Shown in pieces: positions 35,565-47,240 of a stretch of 64,000 nucleotides of DNA. The position numbers were made by a program, and so were the translations under genes. The notes below the pieces were generated by a model, which was not told the DNA's origin, did no database searches, and saw only the letters and a program-made list of their open reading frames with translations. The stretch's first letter is position 1. Each line of letters begins with the position of its first letter. The stretch spans positions 106,258,615-106,322,614 of the forward strand of contig NW_023603184.1 in NCBI RefSeq assembly GCF_014898055.3, given 5' to 3'. Origin of the DNA: Talpa occidentalis (Eukaryota; Chordata; Mammalia; Eulipotyphla; Talpidae).

Positions 35565-36770
35565 ACTCTTACTCATTCACTGAACAAATATCTAGTGCTC
35601 CCTACTAATCCTGAAGAATCCATACTGAACAAAATATATTATGTGTCCTCTTTCGTGGAATTTCCATCCTAGAGCTGAAAAGGCAAACATGAAATATAAA
35701 TGGAAAACTGAAATAATTGGTGTCAAGGAAACAAAGAAAGGACTGAGATAGAAGCCAAAAACAGGGAACCTGTGTTTTGTAGGGTAGTCATAGAAGGCTT
35801 ATCTGAGAAACAACACTTAAATCAAAACACAAGGGAGGCTCAGGAGCTGGCAAAGCAAAGAAAGTCGCTGGCAGGTGATAACAGGCAATTTCACAGTCAA
35901 GATGGCTCAAGGCCCTGGAATGCACAGAAGCTGGATATAGCCAAGGGATTGAAAAGATACTGAGAGACAGGGCCAGTTGTGATTGACTGAGAGGCCAAGA
36001 GCAGGGGTGGTGGTTAGAGACAGGCCCTGCCTTCATATGCAGGAACTCGCAGATCATTCATTCATTCATTTTTTTTACCCAAAAAGCAACAGAAATCCTT
36101 AGGTAGCTGCTTAGCAAGAAGGTAAAACAATCTGATTTAGATTTTATAAAAATCTCTCAGTACTGTGTAGGGAATAAATGAGAGGGCAGGTGTTTAAGTG
36201 AAAAGGGATGATGGACTAGGATGGGGAAGTGAAAAAGCAGAAAAGTGGATAGACTCAATTTGCATGTGGTTTCAACTAGGCTTGTTGGCAGATTGTATTG
36301 AGAAAGTGAGGGAGAGGGAGAAATCCAAAATGACACTTCGTACTTTGCCCTAACAATCAGGAGAGACTGGGTGGGGGGGCTGGGGGCATAAACTGGAAGT
36401 GGAAATCAAGCGTTCCATTTGGACAAGTTTAATTGTAGGTATACGATTCTGAGACTCAGAGGATGAGGTTAGGACAGAAGATAAAAATTTGGGAGTTGTC
36501 AGCATATAAAAGAACTGAAGCTGGCAAAGAATGAGCTCATCTAAGGCAGGAGCTAGGAAATGGACAAGAAAACCAGATCAAAGTCTAAGAAGCATCAACA
36601 TTTAAGGTGAGGACAAAGGACAAGCAGCTCACACAACAGCTCATGAAGGAAAGGGAAAAGAGCAGGGTGTGACGTATGGAGTCAGAAAAGGAGAGTGTTT
36701 CAAGAAGGATGGAGGGGCTGGCTTTGTTGAACACTGCTGGGATTCTTGGAGAGTGAGACTGAGGCAATTA
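35565..36770 (-). mobile_element. Ancient L2-type LINE, minus strand
   Basis: The stretch keeps the order of a well-known old mammalian L2 segment in reverse. Blocks include CATTCACTGAACAAATATCTAG, AATTTCCATCCTAGAGCTGA, AAGGCTTATCTGAGAAAC, AACAATCTGATTTAGATTTTA, ATAAAAATTTGGGAGTTGTC followed by AGCATATAAAAGAACTGAAG, and GGAGAGTGTTTCAAGAAGG near the end. It is about 1.2 kb, with no usable frame. Family naming is from memory of the block order. Confidence 0.6.
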
Positions 36771-37074
36771 AGCGAAGAGAACATGCCTAAGACCTAGTTC
36801 CCAGCAGCCAGTTTCTCAGAAGGCTCCTACTCCTCCTTGTGGCCTGTGCACCAAAGGTTCAGGGATTTCAGTTCAAAAGGATCTGTCAACCCAAGGACTA
36901 GCACTGTCTTCCTGTGGTTACCAGCTTTGAGGCAAATTCAAATAGAGCCCCTCATAGGAGATCAGGTCGTCAGCCTCTCACCCCTGCGTCACTATGCCAG
37001 CTCCTTACTGGCTGCCATCATTTCAGCCTTCCTACCCTTGGAATTACATAAAACAATTCCTTGAATGCTGCCCA
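36771..37074. other. Unassigned noncoding sequence
   Basis: Short unique segment between the L2-type and old L1 relics. Nothing recognised. Confidence 0.4.
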
Positions 37075-37335
37075 AAAGTGGCATTATATTTTTTCCAGGA
37101 AAATAGCTTTAAAGTTATTAAACTTTAAAATGTTCATACAGTCCTACCTGGCTTTTTTACTTCTAGGCATCTTGTGAGCACTAAGATTAATGTTCAAGAG
37201 TGTCCCACTTGCAGTGTTGTTTATAATAGTAAAAAAAAAGAATAATTTAAATGCCCACTTATTGGGAGATGATGAATATCAAAGTAAGACATACAGTAAG
37301 TTTAATTTCATGTAGCTATTGGAAAAATGTCGACT
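37075..37335 (+). mobile_element. Old L1/HAL1-type fragment, plus strand
   Basis: TTACTTCTAGGCATCTTGTG, GCAGTGTTGTTTATAATAG and AATTTAAATGCCCACTTATT, followed by CATGTAGCTATTGGAAAAATG, match the late L1/HAL1 ORF2 order. Very decayed. Confidence 0.55.
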
Positions 37336-37539
37336 TGCTAAGTGTGCTGACCCTAGCAACCCACATAGCATGTACTACCCTCTCCTTGCCTTCAATAGAA
37401 CCCCAGTTTTGTTCTGGTGTCCACCCCTCCACAAGGCTGCCCAAATGACTCAGGCTTGAGCCAATGCCTGGAGACTTTAAATGTGATTATCTTCTCCAAA
37501 TCTGTTCTCAAATCTGTAGTCTAAGTTGTTTTTTTTTTT

Positions 37540-37800
37540 TTTAATCTGTACATTAACTATGCCTTTGGGATAAAGATCAAAATCCTAGACAAAGGTCTAT
37601 GGGGCCCCTGCACAATCTGATCCCTGACTGGGCGCCCTTCCAGCACCATCACTCTCCATTTGCTTGGGGCAATCCAGCCACACTGACCTTCTTTTTGTTC
37701 CTTGAGTCACATTTCTTCCTGTTCTGGTCCTTCTGTAATACCTCTTCCCACAGAACAAGGAACTGCTCTTTCTTTCTCCCTGACACTTGATTCTTCCATT
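37540..37800 (+). mobile_element. L2 LINE fragment, plus strand
   Basis: Blocks AAGATCAAAATCCTAGACAA, GGGCCCCTGCACAATCTGAT, CCCTGACTGGGCGCCCTTC, AATCCAGCCACACTGACCTT and TTGTTCCTTGAGTCACATTT follow the L2 3' region in the forward orientation, opposite to the L2-type stretch just upstream. Confidence 0.7.
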
Positions 37801-38073
37801 TTCACACTGAGAACATGTGAGATGTTCTCATCTAAACATGACCTCCATGGTTTAACTTTTTATTCTTCTTTTTCTTTGAAATATTACTCATCTCAAGATT
37901 TCCATCAAAATCTCTATAGCAGCAATTCAGCCATCTACACCTCTTTCCCTAGCTTTTCACCCACATTTCCATCTTTATTTTTACACAATGTACTCAAATT
38001 CCATGTCAAAATCTCCCTCTTCCTCAATTAGTTTTTCTTCCAAAATACCTTTTAAGTCAAAAGTACCATGATT

Positions 38074-38339
38074 TGGGCCTCCCTGGTGGTGCAAGGGGTT
38101 AAGTCTCAGCACTATGAAGCAATCTGCAGCCTCTGCAGCACAGATTCGAGCCCCGGCCAGCCAGGAGCAACCCACGTAGTGCAGCAGACCTCTCCTGTCT
38201 CGCCCGCTGCTCCCCTCAGCAGTGTATTTAATCAGTCTGCCTGTTCTGTTCCCCACTCTGTCTCTGGTGAATCCTCTCACCCTCTACACCTCTGGCCTAC
38301 ACCCCAGCTCTTGTATGCATAAATAAATCTTTTTTTAAA
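38074..38339 (+). mobile_element. tRNA-derived SINE with TSD
   Basis: Starts GGGCCTCCCTGGTGGTGCAA, has B-box GATTCGAGCCCC, and ends TGTATGCATAAATAAATC with T and A runs. The flanking duplication AAAAGTACCATGATT (to 38073) against AAAAGTACCACGATT (38340-38354) has one mismatch. Same CCAGCCAGGAG variant as the 12763 copy. Confidence 0.95.
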
Positions 38340-38729
38340 AAAAGTACCACGATTCATTCTTGCCCCATTGCCCAGGAGATATGTGAGTTAATACAATTCC
38401 TAAATTCATATTAATTCTTTCCTTCCCTTTGGTTTAATCAGCCAAGTGGTCATCGAGGCCTTTTGCGCTTTCTTCATTTTCCCATTCAAGGCCCTCTCCG
38501 TTTTTACCGGTAATTATGCAAACTCTTACTACATTATAAATGTCTCTTTCGGTTTTCAAATATCAGACTCAGAAAATAGAATTAGAAAGACCCTTTGAGC
38601 TACACTGCCTAGCCTCCTCATTTTCTGAGATGAGAAAACTGAACCCCAAAGACAATCCCATGGTTTTCTCGATACTTCGCTTGAGCTTTCACTTTAGACA
38701 CCTTTCCATCAATACCTCTACACTGTATT

Positions 38730-38935
38730 TTCCTTTACTTTCTCTCCTACACAGTTATCATGTTAATCTTCCTCAAGATGGAAAAGAACTCAACATTCTC
38801 CTACTCAAAAAGCCATTGAGGCTTCTAAATTTCAGTTAAACTGAAAAGTCCATTCACTGTTCCTAGAAACACAGATTTAAGCTCAAATTCCTCTGCCATC
38901 TGTTTTCACAGGCCAATATTCACCTCTTCTGTCAG
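38730..38935 (+). mobile_element. Possible L2 fragment, plus strand
   Basis: CTCCTACTCAAAAAGCCATTG and TAAGCTCAAATTCCTCTGCC resemble L2 3' blocks. Weak because the order between the blocks is poorly kept. Confidence 0.4.
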
Positions 38936-39037
38936 CCTCAGAAAAGAGAGGGAGGGGACGTCAATAGAAGCAGGATATTGGAAGAGAAATTCACATCAAT
39001 ATGCAGAAGACTTTCTAGTTATAAGAATTGCTCTCCA

Positions 39038-39480
39038 GTGACATGGTGTAAGGACAGGAATGGACACAGGGCATGTTTTCTAAGATCCAGCAGACCGGGT
39101 AAAGGAGTCAGAGTCCTCAGTGGCTTTTTGCAGGTCTTTTATTGGGATTTGCCCGGTACACAGCAGGCAAGGGTGCTGGGGGCGGGGGGGGGGGCGGGAG
39201 GCTGGCAGGCCTCCCAGGCCCCAGCAAGTCTTCACTCTATCTGGGCAGTCTGGCGTTCTCTGCTTTTCTCTCGGCTTCTGCTGGTCTTCTGCTTCTTTCT
39301 CAGCTTCTGCTGGCGTCCCCGTGACGCTGCCCTTAAAAGCCCAGTCTTAGCCCAGGTGAATCCCATCTACCTATGTCCATGCCCTATTGCAGGTGCCCGC
39401 CATCAGGCATGCAGTCAGGACCGCAAGGATCCATCATCTATCCTGATGGCGGGAGGGCAGAAAAACCTGACATTTTTCCT
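39038..39480 (-). mobile_element. Probable solo LTR of an endogenous retrovirus-like element
   Basis: Read on the minus strand the region has LTR architecture. A TGTCAGG-type start near 39471 is followed by a promoter-like CTTTTAAGGGC near 39336. A GC-richer stretch has two near-repeats of CAGCAGAAGC-GAGA. A poly(A) signal AATAAA lies near 39142 with a downstream GACTCTGACTCC, and a short CA-ended tail ends near 39038. A 12-bp perfect inverted repeat (CCCGCCATCAGG, 39396-39407 and 39442-39453) lies in the upstream part. No gag, pol or env remnant flanks it, so it would be a solo LTR. I see no certain target-site duplication. Ends are uncertain. Confidence 0.5.
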
Positions 39481-39499
39481 TGCCCTACACATGGGTTCT

Positions 39500-42320
39500 C
39501 CTGGGAGACTGTGAGCCCCCATGCGCCTCAGTGTTCAGGAACAGACTAGATATTTAAGACACACGGAAAAGCGGGCGCCTCTCATGGAGATGAGCAGGGA
39601 AACTGGCTGAGATAAATGCAGATTCCTTACCCATACTTCAGCTCTAACACTCAGCATCCTCTCCGTGAGGGCCTCCCCAAGTTCTTTTTCACACATACCC
39701 TTCCAACAAATGGAACTTCTAGTGATAATTCATATGGTCCCGCACTTTCCAATCTTTTGACGCCTTTGTTTATGCTGTCTCTAGCCACCTCCATGAAGGT
39801 CAATTGAATCACCACCTCTCCATGGCACTTTTGCAGCTACCTCCAACTAGGTCTCTCTGTCACTACCCACTTCAGCATAGACTCAAATTTTTACTTTCTT
39901 CCAGCATTGGAAGGACATTAATGGGCATCTGCTCTAAATAGCTATGGTCCTGTTCCCTTGCTCTCTCCTCATCCAGGGAGTCCTGAAGTCCCTTGCTAGA
40001 CAAATCCACCTGATCTTCCTTCCATTGCATGTTTGCCTGTTAGGGAGACTCCAGTATTCCTACCTCAATATGTCTTTCAGCCTTGCAATTCAAAGGCATC
40101 AGCAGTGCCCGCACCTGACTCTCCCACCAGAGGCATCCCTGCATTTGGTCAGATGAGCCCCATCTGCATCTCTGCCCGTGTTCCCGGATCCTTCCTCTCT
40201 GTGTATACTCAGGTCATTCGCTCAACCAAAAATGTTTTCCCCTCTCCTCTCTGCTAAAAAATGTTACACTTCCTTCCAGAAAGACTTTCAGTAAGAGGAC
40301 TGCTCTTTGTATCTAAAATTTCTTGATTGCTTAGCCAGACAAAATCAAATGCATGGCTCTATATCAATAAAGAACTGTTTTCAAGCTGTTTTGAGTTTTG
40401 ACATCTTCTCTCCCTATTGGAACCATGAGCCACCTCATATTCTTTTGCCCACTCCCACCCACTCAATGTATCAAGTACACAGGAGACAATAAACACTGTT
40501 GATATGGAATAAACAAGTTATGTCTGATCAGTGGCCATTTTATCAAACAATAGCTCAAACTGTTTTTTGTGTTGGGAAGTAAAACCAGATAATTTTTAAA
40601 AGATGTCTTGGAAAGGGAAGACCAAGAGGAGAAGTGAATTTTAGCAGTGAGACAAAGAGGTAATAAAATCCTTAATAGTTTCCTAAAAGAGCAGGCGTGA
40701 TTGCTTTAATTGGAGCAAAAAGACACGAACACCGGAGATGTGCTCATTTAACACCAGGAAGATGAATTAGAAAAGCCGCCCCAAATATTTTTTTCCTGAA
40801 TGATGTATTATGTGATGAAAAGCTTGTAAGACGTTATGGGTGTACCTTTGACATAGGATTTAACCCGTTGGTGGGATGTCTGGATTTCTTAGTTTGCCCC
40901 TGCTCTCTGGCTCTTAGAAAGAAGGTTCTGAAATGAGAGCAGAATCAGAGCCTTGTAAGGGTTTGACATGGAGGATGAAGTCTTTCTGCAGATTTATGCT
41001 GAGAATTTACTGTAGCTTAAGAAGAATTGCAAAAGTGAACAGTACAATATGAAAGTTATTCCTTCGAGACAGATCACTCTGAAGTCTGGCTCCAACTGGT
41101 TTTCCTACTTAAGCTTTCAGGCCAAATGATGGCAGATGAATATATTGCTAGAAATTGGAGATGTGGCACCTCACTTTTCCAAATGTTCCAGAAAGGTAAC
41201 TTTTACTGCAGGAAAATCTTCAATACAAAGCAGAACTATGCCACGTTGTTGATCTCACCTTGGCCCAGATAGAGGAAGGTGGTAGTGCCTACCCAGGCCA
41301 GCCGAAGGATCTGCAAAGGGAGCTTCTGAACATTCTGGCACTGTCCCAGTGAATTCACAGGGCCTCTTCCCATGCCCTTTGAGTCCTGTGAACCCATAAA
41401 AAACATGGTGTGCTTTTCAAAAGCAATTAGTGTTACTGATGAAGCTACCAGCTTGCACCTCACTATCTTTCCCAGTAAAAATATTTAAAAAATTTTTTTT
41501 TTCATTTAACAGAACAGAAAATATGACTTATTTACATGAGGGCCATGTTGCTAGTCCATTAAAAAAAAAAAAAAGGATCATGACCTCAATGTTTTTCTGC
41601 TGTGCTTGCATAAAACCAGTCCAGATACATCTTGTATTTGGCGAGTTTATTGAGTTTCCTATCTCTCTTTTCCATCTAGATCATTCTTGAAACATTTCAG
41701 CAAGAGTAGGCTCAGCCAATACTCATAAACCTCACCCTCTTCTGTCTTCTGGGTCAGGCTGACCCAGTCTTACCACTCTGGCTGTATCCTGTATGCTAGC
41801 TGAACACCCACCTAATGTTGACTTGGTCTACATAGCATCTTCCTCCAGATTACTGATAACTATGGCATGTGTGTAGGAGAGCACCAAAAGCCAGAGTACA
41901 ACAGAAGAAAACATAGAATCTGCTTCCTTTCAACCCATCAGTCCCACCCCCCAGCCCTAGATCCAAACTATCTGTGAAATATTTTCTGACTGCCACCCTA
42001 TTCTCAAAAATATCTTGCTATTACTTTGCTGAGTTTAGCATGCACTTAGTAGGCCTTTGAATTCCACCTGCAGCAATCAGCCTGTGTTCTCTTTTACATC
42101 CATTTATGAAACAATTCCACCACCTATTCCATATCTCAATTTTATCCTTAAAAGACACCTTCTTGTCTCCTTGCTTCTGGTCCTAGAATGAACACAGCAG
42201 ATTTAAATGCTAGGCTATTTCTTTTTTTTTCATGGTATCTCTTCCTCATCATTTACTGAATTTATAGCCTGTCTTTCCTTCCCGGATGGTTCCTTTATAA
42301 CACTGCATATAGATTAAATT
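39500..42320. other. Unassigned noncoding sequence
   Basis: 2.8 kb with no gene. Some stretches between 39640 and 40330 are pyrimidine-rich and vaguely L2-like. 40670-40860 is a non-repetitive island with a homeodomain-like GATTGCTTTAATTGGAGC block. Confidence 0.45.
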
Positions 42321-42324
42321 AATA

Positions 42325-43053
42325 GCACTCCTCAAAAGATCGAAAATAGGACTAACAGATGATCCAGCAATCCCAGTTCCATGTATATACCCAAATGAAA
42401 TGAAAACATGATATCAGAAAGATATCTCTGTCCTTATGTTCATTGCAGCATTCCTCACAACAGCCAAGACTTGGAAATAAGTGCAGTTTATCAGTGGATA
42501 AATAAACATGGAAAATACGGCATGCTTGTGCATATATGTGCATGTGTGCGTATGTGTATATGTACATGAATAGTGGAATATTATTCAGCCATGGGAGAGA
42601 AGGAACTCCTAACATTTGCAACAATATCTATGAAACTTTAGGTCATTGTGCTAAGTGTATAAAATCACTTGCACGTGGAACCTAAACAAGTTGAATTCAT
42701 GGAAACAGAAACTAGAATGGCAGTTACCAGAAAATAGGGGTTAGAGGAATGGAAAGATGCTGATCAAAGTACAAACTTCCAGGTAAAAGATGAATCAGAT
42801 GAGCTAATACATGACTAGGTGACTACACTAAATAATACTTTGTTACATACTGGAAAGTAGCTAAGAGAGTTGATCATAAATGTTCTCACCACAAAAAAGA
42901 AATGGCAATTTCTGTAATGTGGTGAAGATGTTATCTGAAGCTATGGTGGTAATAATTTTACCATATATAAAAGTATCAAATCAACATGTTCCATGCCCTA
43001 AGCCTGCAAGATAATATGTATCATTTACATCTCAATAAAATTTGAAAAAAAAA
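42325..43053 (+). mobile_element. Ancient LINE-1 3' end, plus strand
   Basis: Blocks GGACTAACAGATGATCCAGC, ATTGCAGCATTCCTCACAAC, GTGGAATATTATTCAGCCAT and ATAAAATCACTTGCACGTGG match the end of ORF2. The 3' UTR block ACATCTCAATAAAATTTG is followed by an A-rich end. Decayed, no usable frame. Confidence 0.78.
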
Positions 43054-43589
43054 GTTTAAAAATAACCATCAGGCTTGGTTGGAATGCAAAGTGCCTGACT
43101 TGGGATTTCCCACAAGTCTGAGAAATGAATTTAGAGAGTTCAATTATTCATTTACAAATGTCTTTGAAATAAAAAAAAGTGAAAAGAGAGCAGATGTTCT
43201 GGGTCCACCTAAGAAGTTGATCTCTCTGAGTCAGCTGTGGAACCAGATGGACCCACAGCCAAGAAGGCAGACACAACATAAGAAGGCAATCTAAAACGTT
43301 CACCCCAAGAATTGACAAACTGGGTGTTTCCTTTAAAAAAAAAAAAAAAACTTTTGCTTTGAAGTTGGTGTTTCAACAGCATGTGGGACACTACAGCTCA
43401 GACCAGGAATCTAACCTTACGCTGGGGGAAAGAGAAGATAACAAATTCCAGGTAACAATATTCTACTGACCGAGTTTGAAATCCTCAATAACACCCTAGC
43501 TTCTCAATCCATTTGAGATTGAAAATTAAAATGGCAAGCTGCAAACTCCAAAAGATTGAACAAGGGAAAAGCAAGTTAGCTTATTCAAA

Positions 43590-43830
43590 ACCCTTTCTTA
43601 TTAACACTAATAACAATTAATTAGAAACATTTATTCTGATTTATGGACACCTGCTTAGCATCAACAACACAGACCCACCCCTCCAATTATTTAATGATAC
43701 AACGGCACATTCATTTTGCTTAGAGGAGTCAAGGCTTTTCTAATTTCCTGTATAGCCACCTTCAGCTCTGTGTATATCTTCCTATTTTAAATTACCAGCA
43801 GGCCTCAAACATATTGCCTGGTTTTGAAAA
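43590..43830. promoter_or_regulatory. Candidate conserved regulatory element
   Basis: Non-repetitive, rich in paired homeodomain cores (TAACAATTAATTAGAAAC, CCAATTATTTAATGATAC) with a TTCATTTTGCTTAGAGG tail. Inferred from motif density only. Confidence 0.28.
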
Positions 43831-44873
43831 TAGCAGGAGGTACTTTTTGAAGTTTCTGAAATGCATACACATGCACGCATGCATGTGTGTTTACACACAC
43901 ACAGCCTACCCGATCCATGAACAAATATGATAGGATCTCTTTTGTGAAAAAGTTTTCCAAGGACTTACTGTCACTCAGATGTACAAAACTTCTATTTCAC
44001 CTTTACTTTAACGATCCATCACAATTAGATGTACTTCTTATTTATAACACTGTTTTTGCAACAACAAAGAAATGTGGGATAAATGATGACTAAAATGACT
44101 TTAGAAGTCAGTATAGGACATTATTTTTTGTGATTAGTCCTTTCCAATGTCAAGTACAAAATTTAAATTAACAAGCACTTCCCTTATTGGAATGACTTCA
44201 GCACTTTTGCTGCCTTCCATTGATTTCTATTTACTTTGGCAGCTACAGTCAAGAAGCACATATTTCTGTGCCTGAAGAAGCAACCCAAGACTTTGAGAGG
44301 GTATATAGATGTAAATGTCACGATGAAATGTTGCTGAAAGGTTATTCTAAAAATTAACATAATACAGGAGGAACACTATTTATGTAGTGTTCCTGCAGGC
44401 CTTAACTTCCCGTTAGTGTTGTGTTGCAGTAGTCTCCAGGCTGTATTTCTCATATTAACAACTGGTCTATAGTACTTTAACCTAGTCATAAATATGATGC
44501 CAAAGCAGTTTTAAAGCTAAACAGCTTACCTGCAAATATGTCATATGCCAGCTATTCCTGACTGAGATAACCTTGACTCCACGTGGTTCATGGGAAAGAA
44601 GCTGATGCTTCTGCTATGTCACAAAATTACTGTGGGTGACCGATGTGCATAAGGGAAATACCAAAAATAATTGTCACTATGGGGGGGGGCAAGTCAGCTT
44701 TGAAAAAGTATAAAGAAAACTTAAAAAAGGGTCAAAACTGGACTCATCATTCAGGTGTTTTTTTTTTTTTAATTCTTCCAAGCATTTGGCCTCGGTTCTT
44801 AGAGTTGGAAAAGCAAAGGAATAGCAACAATCAGAAGATCCCCCTCTCTTTCTTCTCTCCTTCTAATCACCAG

Positions 44874-44921
44874 CAATGAAAGTTCAGCCATGCTACTGTA
44901 TAAGGAACTCATCTACCAAAG
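44874..44921 (+). other. Candidate 48-bp exon with strong splice motifs
   Basis: Upstream is an excellent pyrimidine tract with a branch-point-like TTCTAAT directly before CACCAG (ending 44873). Downstream is a perfect donor, CAAAG|GTAAGT, at 44921/44922. The 48 bases are a multiple of three and open in two frames, one beginning with an ATG (MKVQPCYCIRNSSTK). No protein is recognised, so it could be a microexon of an unseen host gene or a pseudo-exon. Confidence 0.3.
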
Positions 44922-45359
44922 GTAAGTAGGCAGAAATGTGAATTTCCACATTCTAACAACCCCTGTTGCCCACATCCTAGTATTTCAGACATTTGCTGAT
45001 AGTCAGTGACTGCAGTGGCTTTATCAATAATAGAGAAATAAAGAAACAAAGTCAGGCTAGGGGTTTCACAAGTGAGAACAACCCTAGAGGACCACAGAAA
45101 GTATTTCCTTGCTCTGCTTTTAAAGTAAAAAAGACATTTGAGCCAATGTCCACCTCAATCTCTCCTTCTAAGGCTGGAGGTAACAGCAGGAGACAGCCCT
45201 GGCCTAGGAAAAAGGGGGACCACAGTCCCTGCCAGGCCCCTGAGGCCTGTGGGAAGCTGAAAGGGAGGAGGGGCACATTGGCAGGCAGGAGGCTGCTCAT
45301 TCAGCTGCATGTCAACCAAAGCACCCAGAACAGTCCCGCCTGGCATGGGGAGAGGCGGG

Positions 45360-45565
45360 TGTCGGCTCCTTTAATGACCCCAGATAGCCGAGACCTCTGT
45401 TTTATGTCTTATCTCAATTACTGGGAGGCCAGGCTGGATAAGTCGAAGCAGCTGTGCGGCCACGTGCGCATTAACCACGGATGTGCTTCCCCTTCAGGTC
45501 CCGCCCCCCAGGCACCCGCCACCCCCAGTCTGGGCCAAACTCATTTCTTTGATGCATTCTAAACA
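45360..45565. promoter_or_regulatory. Candidate conserved regulatory element
   Basis: A GC-richer, non-repetitive island containing TTTAATGACCCC, a TCTTATCTCAATTACTGGG block with GATA-type and homeodomain cores, and an E-box CACGTG beside CGCATTAACC. It overlaps the 3' part of an uninformative long open frame. Confidence 0.3.
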
Positions 45566-46344
45566 ATATTCATTTCTAAGAAATTCTTTTACCTACTTTT
45601 CAGTGATGCCATGCACCTACTCTTTACCTCTTTGAACATTGACAATCAATATTCAAGAAAAAAATTAGCCAGTCCCGGATAAAACTGGACAGTTCCTTAG
45701 AAGGAAGTCTCTACAGCAGAAAATATCTCAGCGTCTCCTGCCATTTTGATAGCTGACTTCCTCAGCAACAGCTGAGAGACCAGAGGGCTCCCAGTGGGCT
45801 TAATTCAGCAGAGCTCACCTGCCCCACCTTTGCTCTCTCTTGGTCACTCAGGAAACCTGTCCTGATCCAACATGCCAGGTACGGGAATAGCCAGGAACAA
45901 TTTGAAGGGGTCTTGCTTCCTTTTCAGGTTCTACATCAGGGGACAATTCATTATGTGAAGTGGGGCTAGTATGCTGGAAATTGAAACAAAAACTATAATT
46001 TAAATGGTGACAGTGGTGGTTCTCAGGCCACCCACACAGGGGCCCCCTTCCCTTCAGAAGGCTAATTTTAAAGGGGAAAGAGGACGTCTGGCTAAAGAGG
46101 AGTGGTAGTCTTCCAGGCCCTGACATGATTTCTACGTTATACCCTTGGAAGTTTTACAGGTTAAAAAACAAATGTAAAAATAAATCTGCCACCTGAGAAT
46201 ATAAGCAAACACTGGGTTTTGCCAGGTCCTAGATCCAGTTACCAGTTTTTTTGTTAAATTGCATTCCTAAAGTTCATTAGGAAGTAATATTTTTGAATTT
46301 AGAGTGTATTTAGTTTTGGCATTTAGACTTGATTTGACAGTCTC

Positions 46345-46510
46345 TTATTTAGGCCTCACTGTGTACCAGGTACTCTTCTAACCCATTGAACCCTCACTGG
46401 AACCCTATGAGAGAGGTGCTGTAATTATCCCAATTTTAGGTTGAGGGAAATAAGCGTGGAGAGGGTAAGTACCCTCCACACTCACATGGCCTGTGAGAAT
46501 AACAACATGC
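46345..46510 (+). repeat. MIR SINE, plus strand
   Basis: ACTGTGTACCAGGTACTCTTC, CCTATGAGAGAGGTGCTGTAA, ATTATCCCAATTTTAGG and GAGAGGGTAAGTA follow the MIR core order. Confidence 0.75.
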
Positions 46511-47110
46511 ACACAGTCCTTTCTAAACTGTCTGGACTTTGGCTTGTCAGAAAAGATCTTTGAAAACTACAGCCTGAACAACCCATCCCTATGCCCAAGG
46601 CATCACCTTTTGTGCTCCCTGCTAGAAAAGGGGACCCTGTGTCCAGAGCAAAATCTGCTCAATGCCAGGTGACAATGCAGGAGATCTTCAACACCCACCC
46701 TGAAGACTCCTGAAGTCAGAGACCAAGCAGAGTCCACCCACAGCTCCCCTCCCTACACCTCGCCAGAGTGGTGAGGTTTTGAGCAGCAAAGGGCAAGCTC
46801 TGGTTTCTTTCCCAGGAGTCTGATATACCAGGTAACCTTGCATGTCAGTGTGATAGATACCATCAGTCTAATTCCAACCATTTGATGGAGAACTGCCCTT
46901 GCAACATAGGCAATAGGCATTTGCAATCTTGTACCACTAAATTAACCACCTGCAGTTATCAGAACAGAAGGAATGAACACCAGAGACAGAGCTTGCAGGT
47001 TAAAGCTATTTTCAGGGGTAGCAGAGTTCTCTAGCACTGGAAATATTCAATCATCATCAGGCCCAGAGATTACAGTGAGAACTCAAAGCTCAAAGGTCTA
47101 GGTGATTCCA
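46511..47110. other. Unassigned noncoding sequence
   Basis: Nothing recognised. Confidence 0.5.
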
Positions 47111-47114
47111 CCAT

Positions 47115-47240
47115 ATCAATGGTTTCCAAATCTAGACATTCATTGTGGTCTCCCAGGGAGCAGTAGAAAATACACATTGCCAGGCTCAATGCTACTTGGA
47201 CAGATTCATTAGGTCTGGAGTGGAACTTAAAGAGCCTAAT
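47115..47240 (+). repeat. MER5-type hAT DNA transposon fragment
   Basis: CAATGGTTTCCAAATCTAGA, TTGTGGTCTCCCAGGGAGC, CAGATTCATTAGGTCTGGAG and AGAGCCTAATTTTCAT keep the MER5 order. Non-autonomous, no coding content. Confidence 0.65.

Larger units (their letters stand above)
43054..46340. other. Unassigned noncoding sequence with regulatory-looking islands
   Basis: 3.3 kb, no named repeat. It contains islands at about 43590-43830 and 45360-45565 and a splice-bounded candidate exon at 44874-44921, listed separately. A 189-codon open frame at 44993-45562 has no recognisable domain. Confidence 0.5.

Noticed and set aside
38978..39514. 178-codon open frame on the plus strand
   Set aside because: It is antisense to the probable LTR and shows low-complexity Gly runs from the G-tract; no protein family recognised.
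44993..45562. 189-codon open frame on the plus strand
   Set aside because: Local GC richness reduces stop codons; no recognisable domain, no codon bias visible, no splice partner. Kept only as overlapping a candidate regulatory island.
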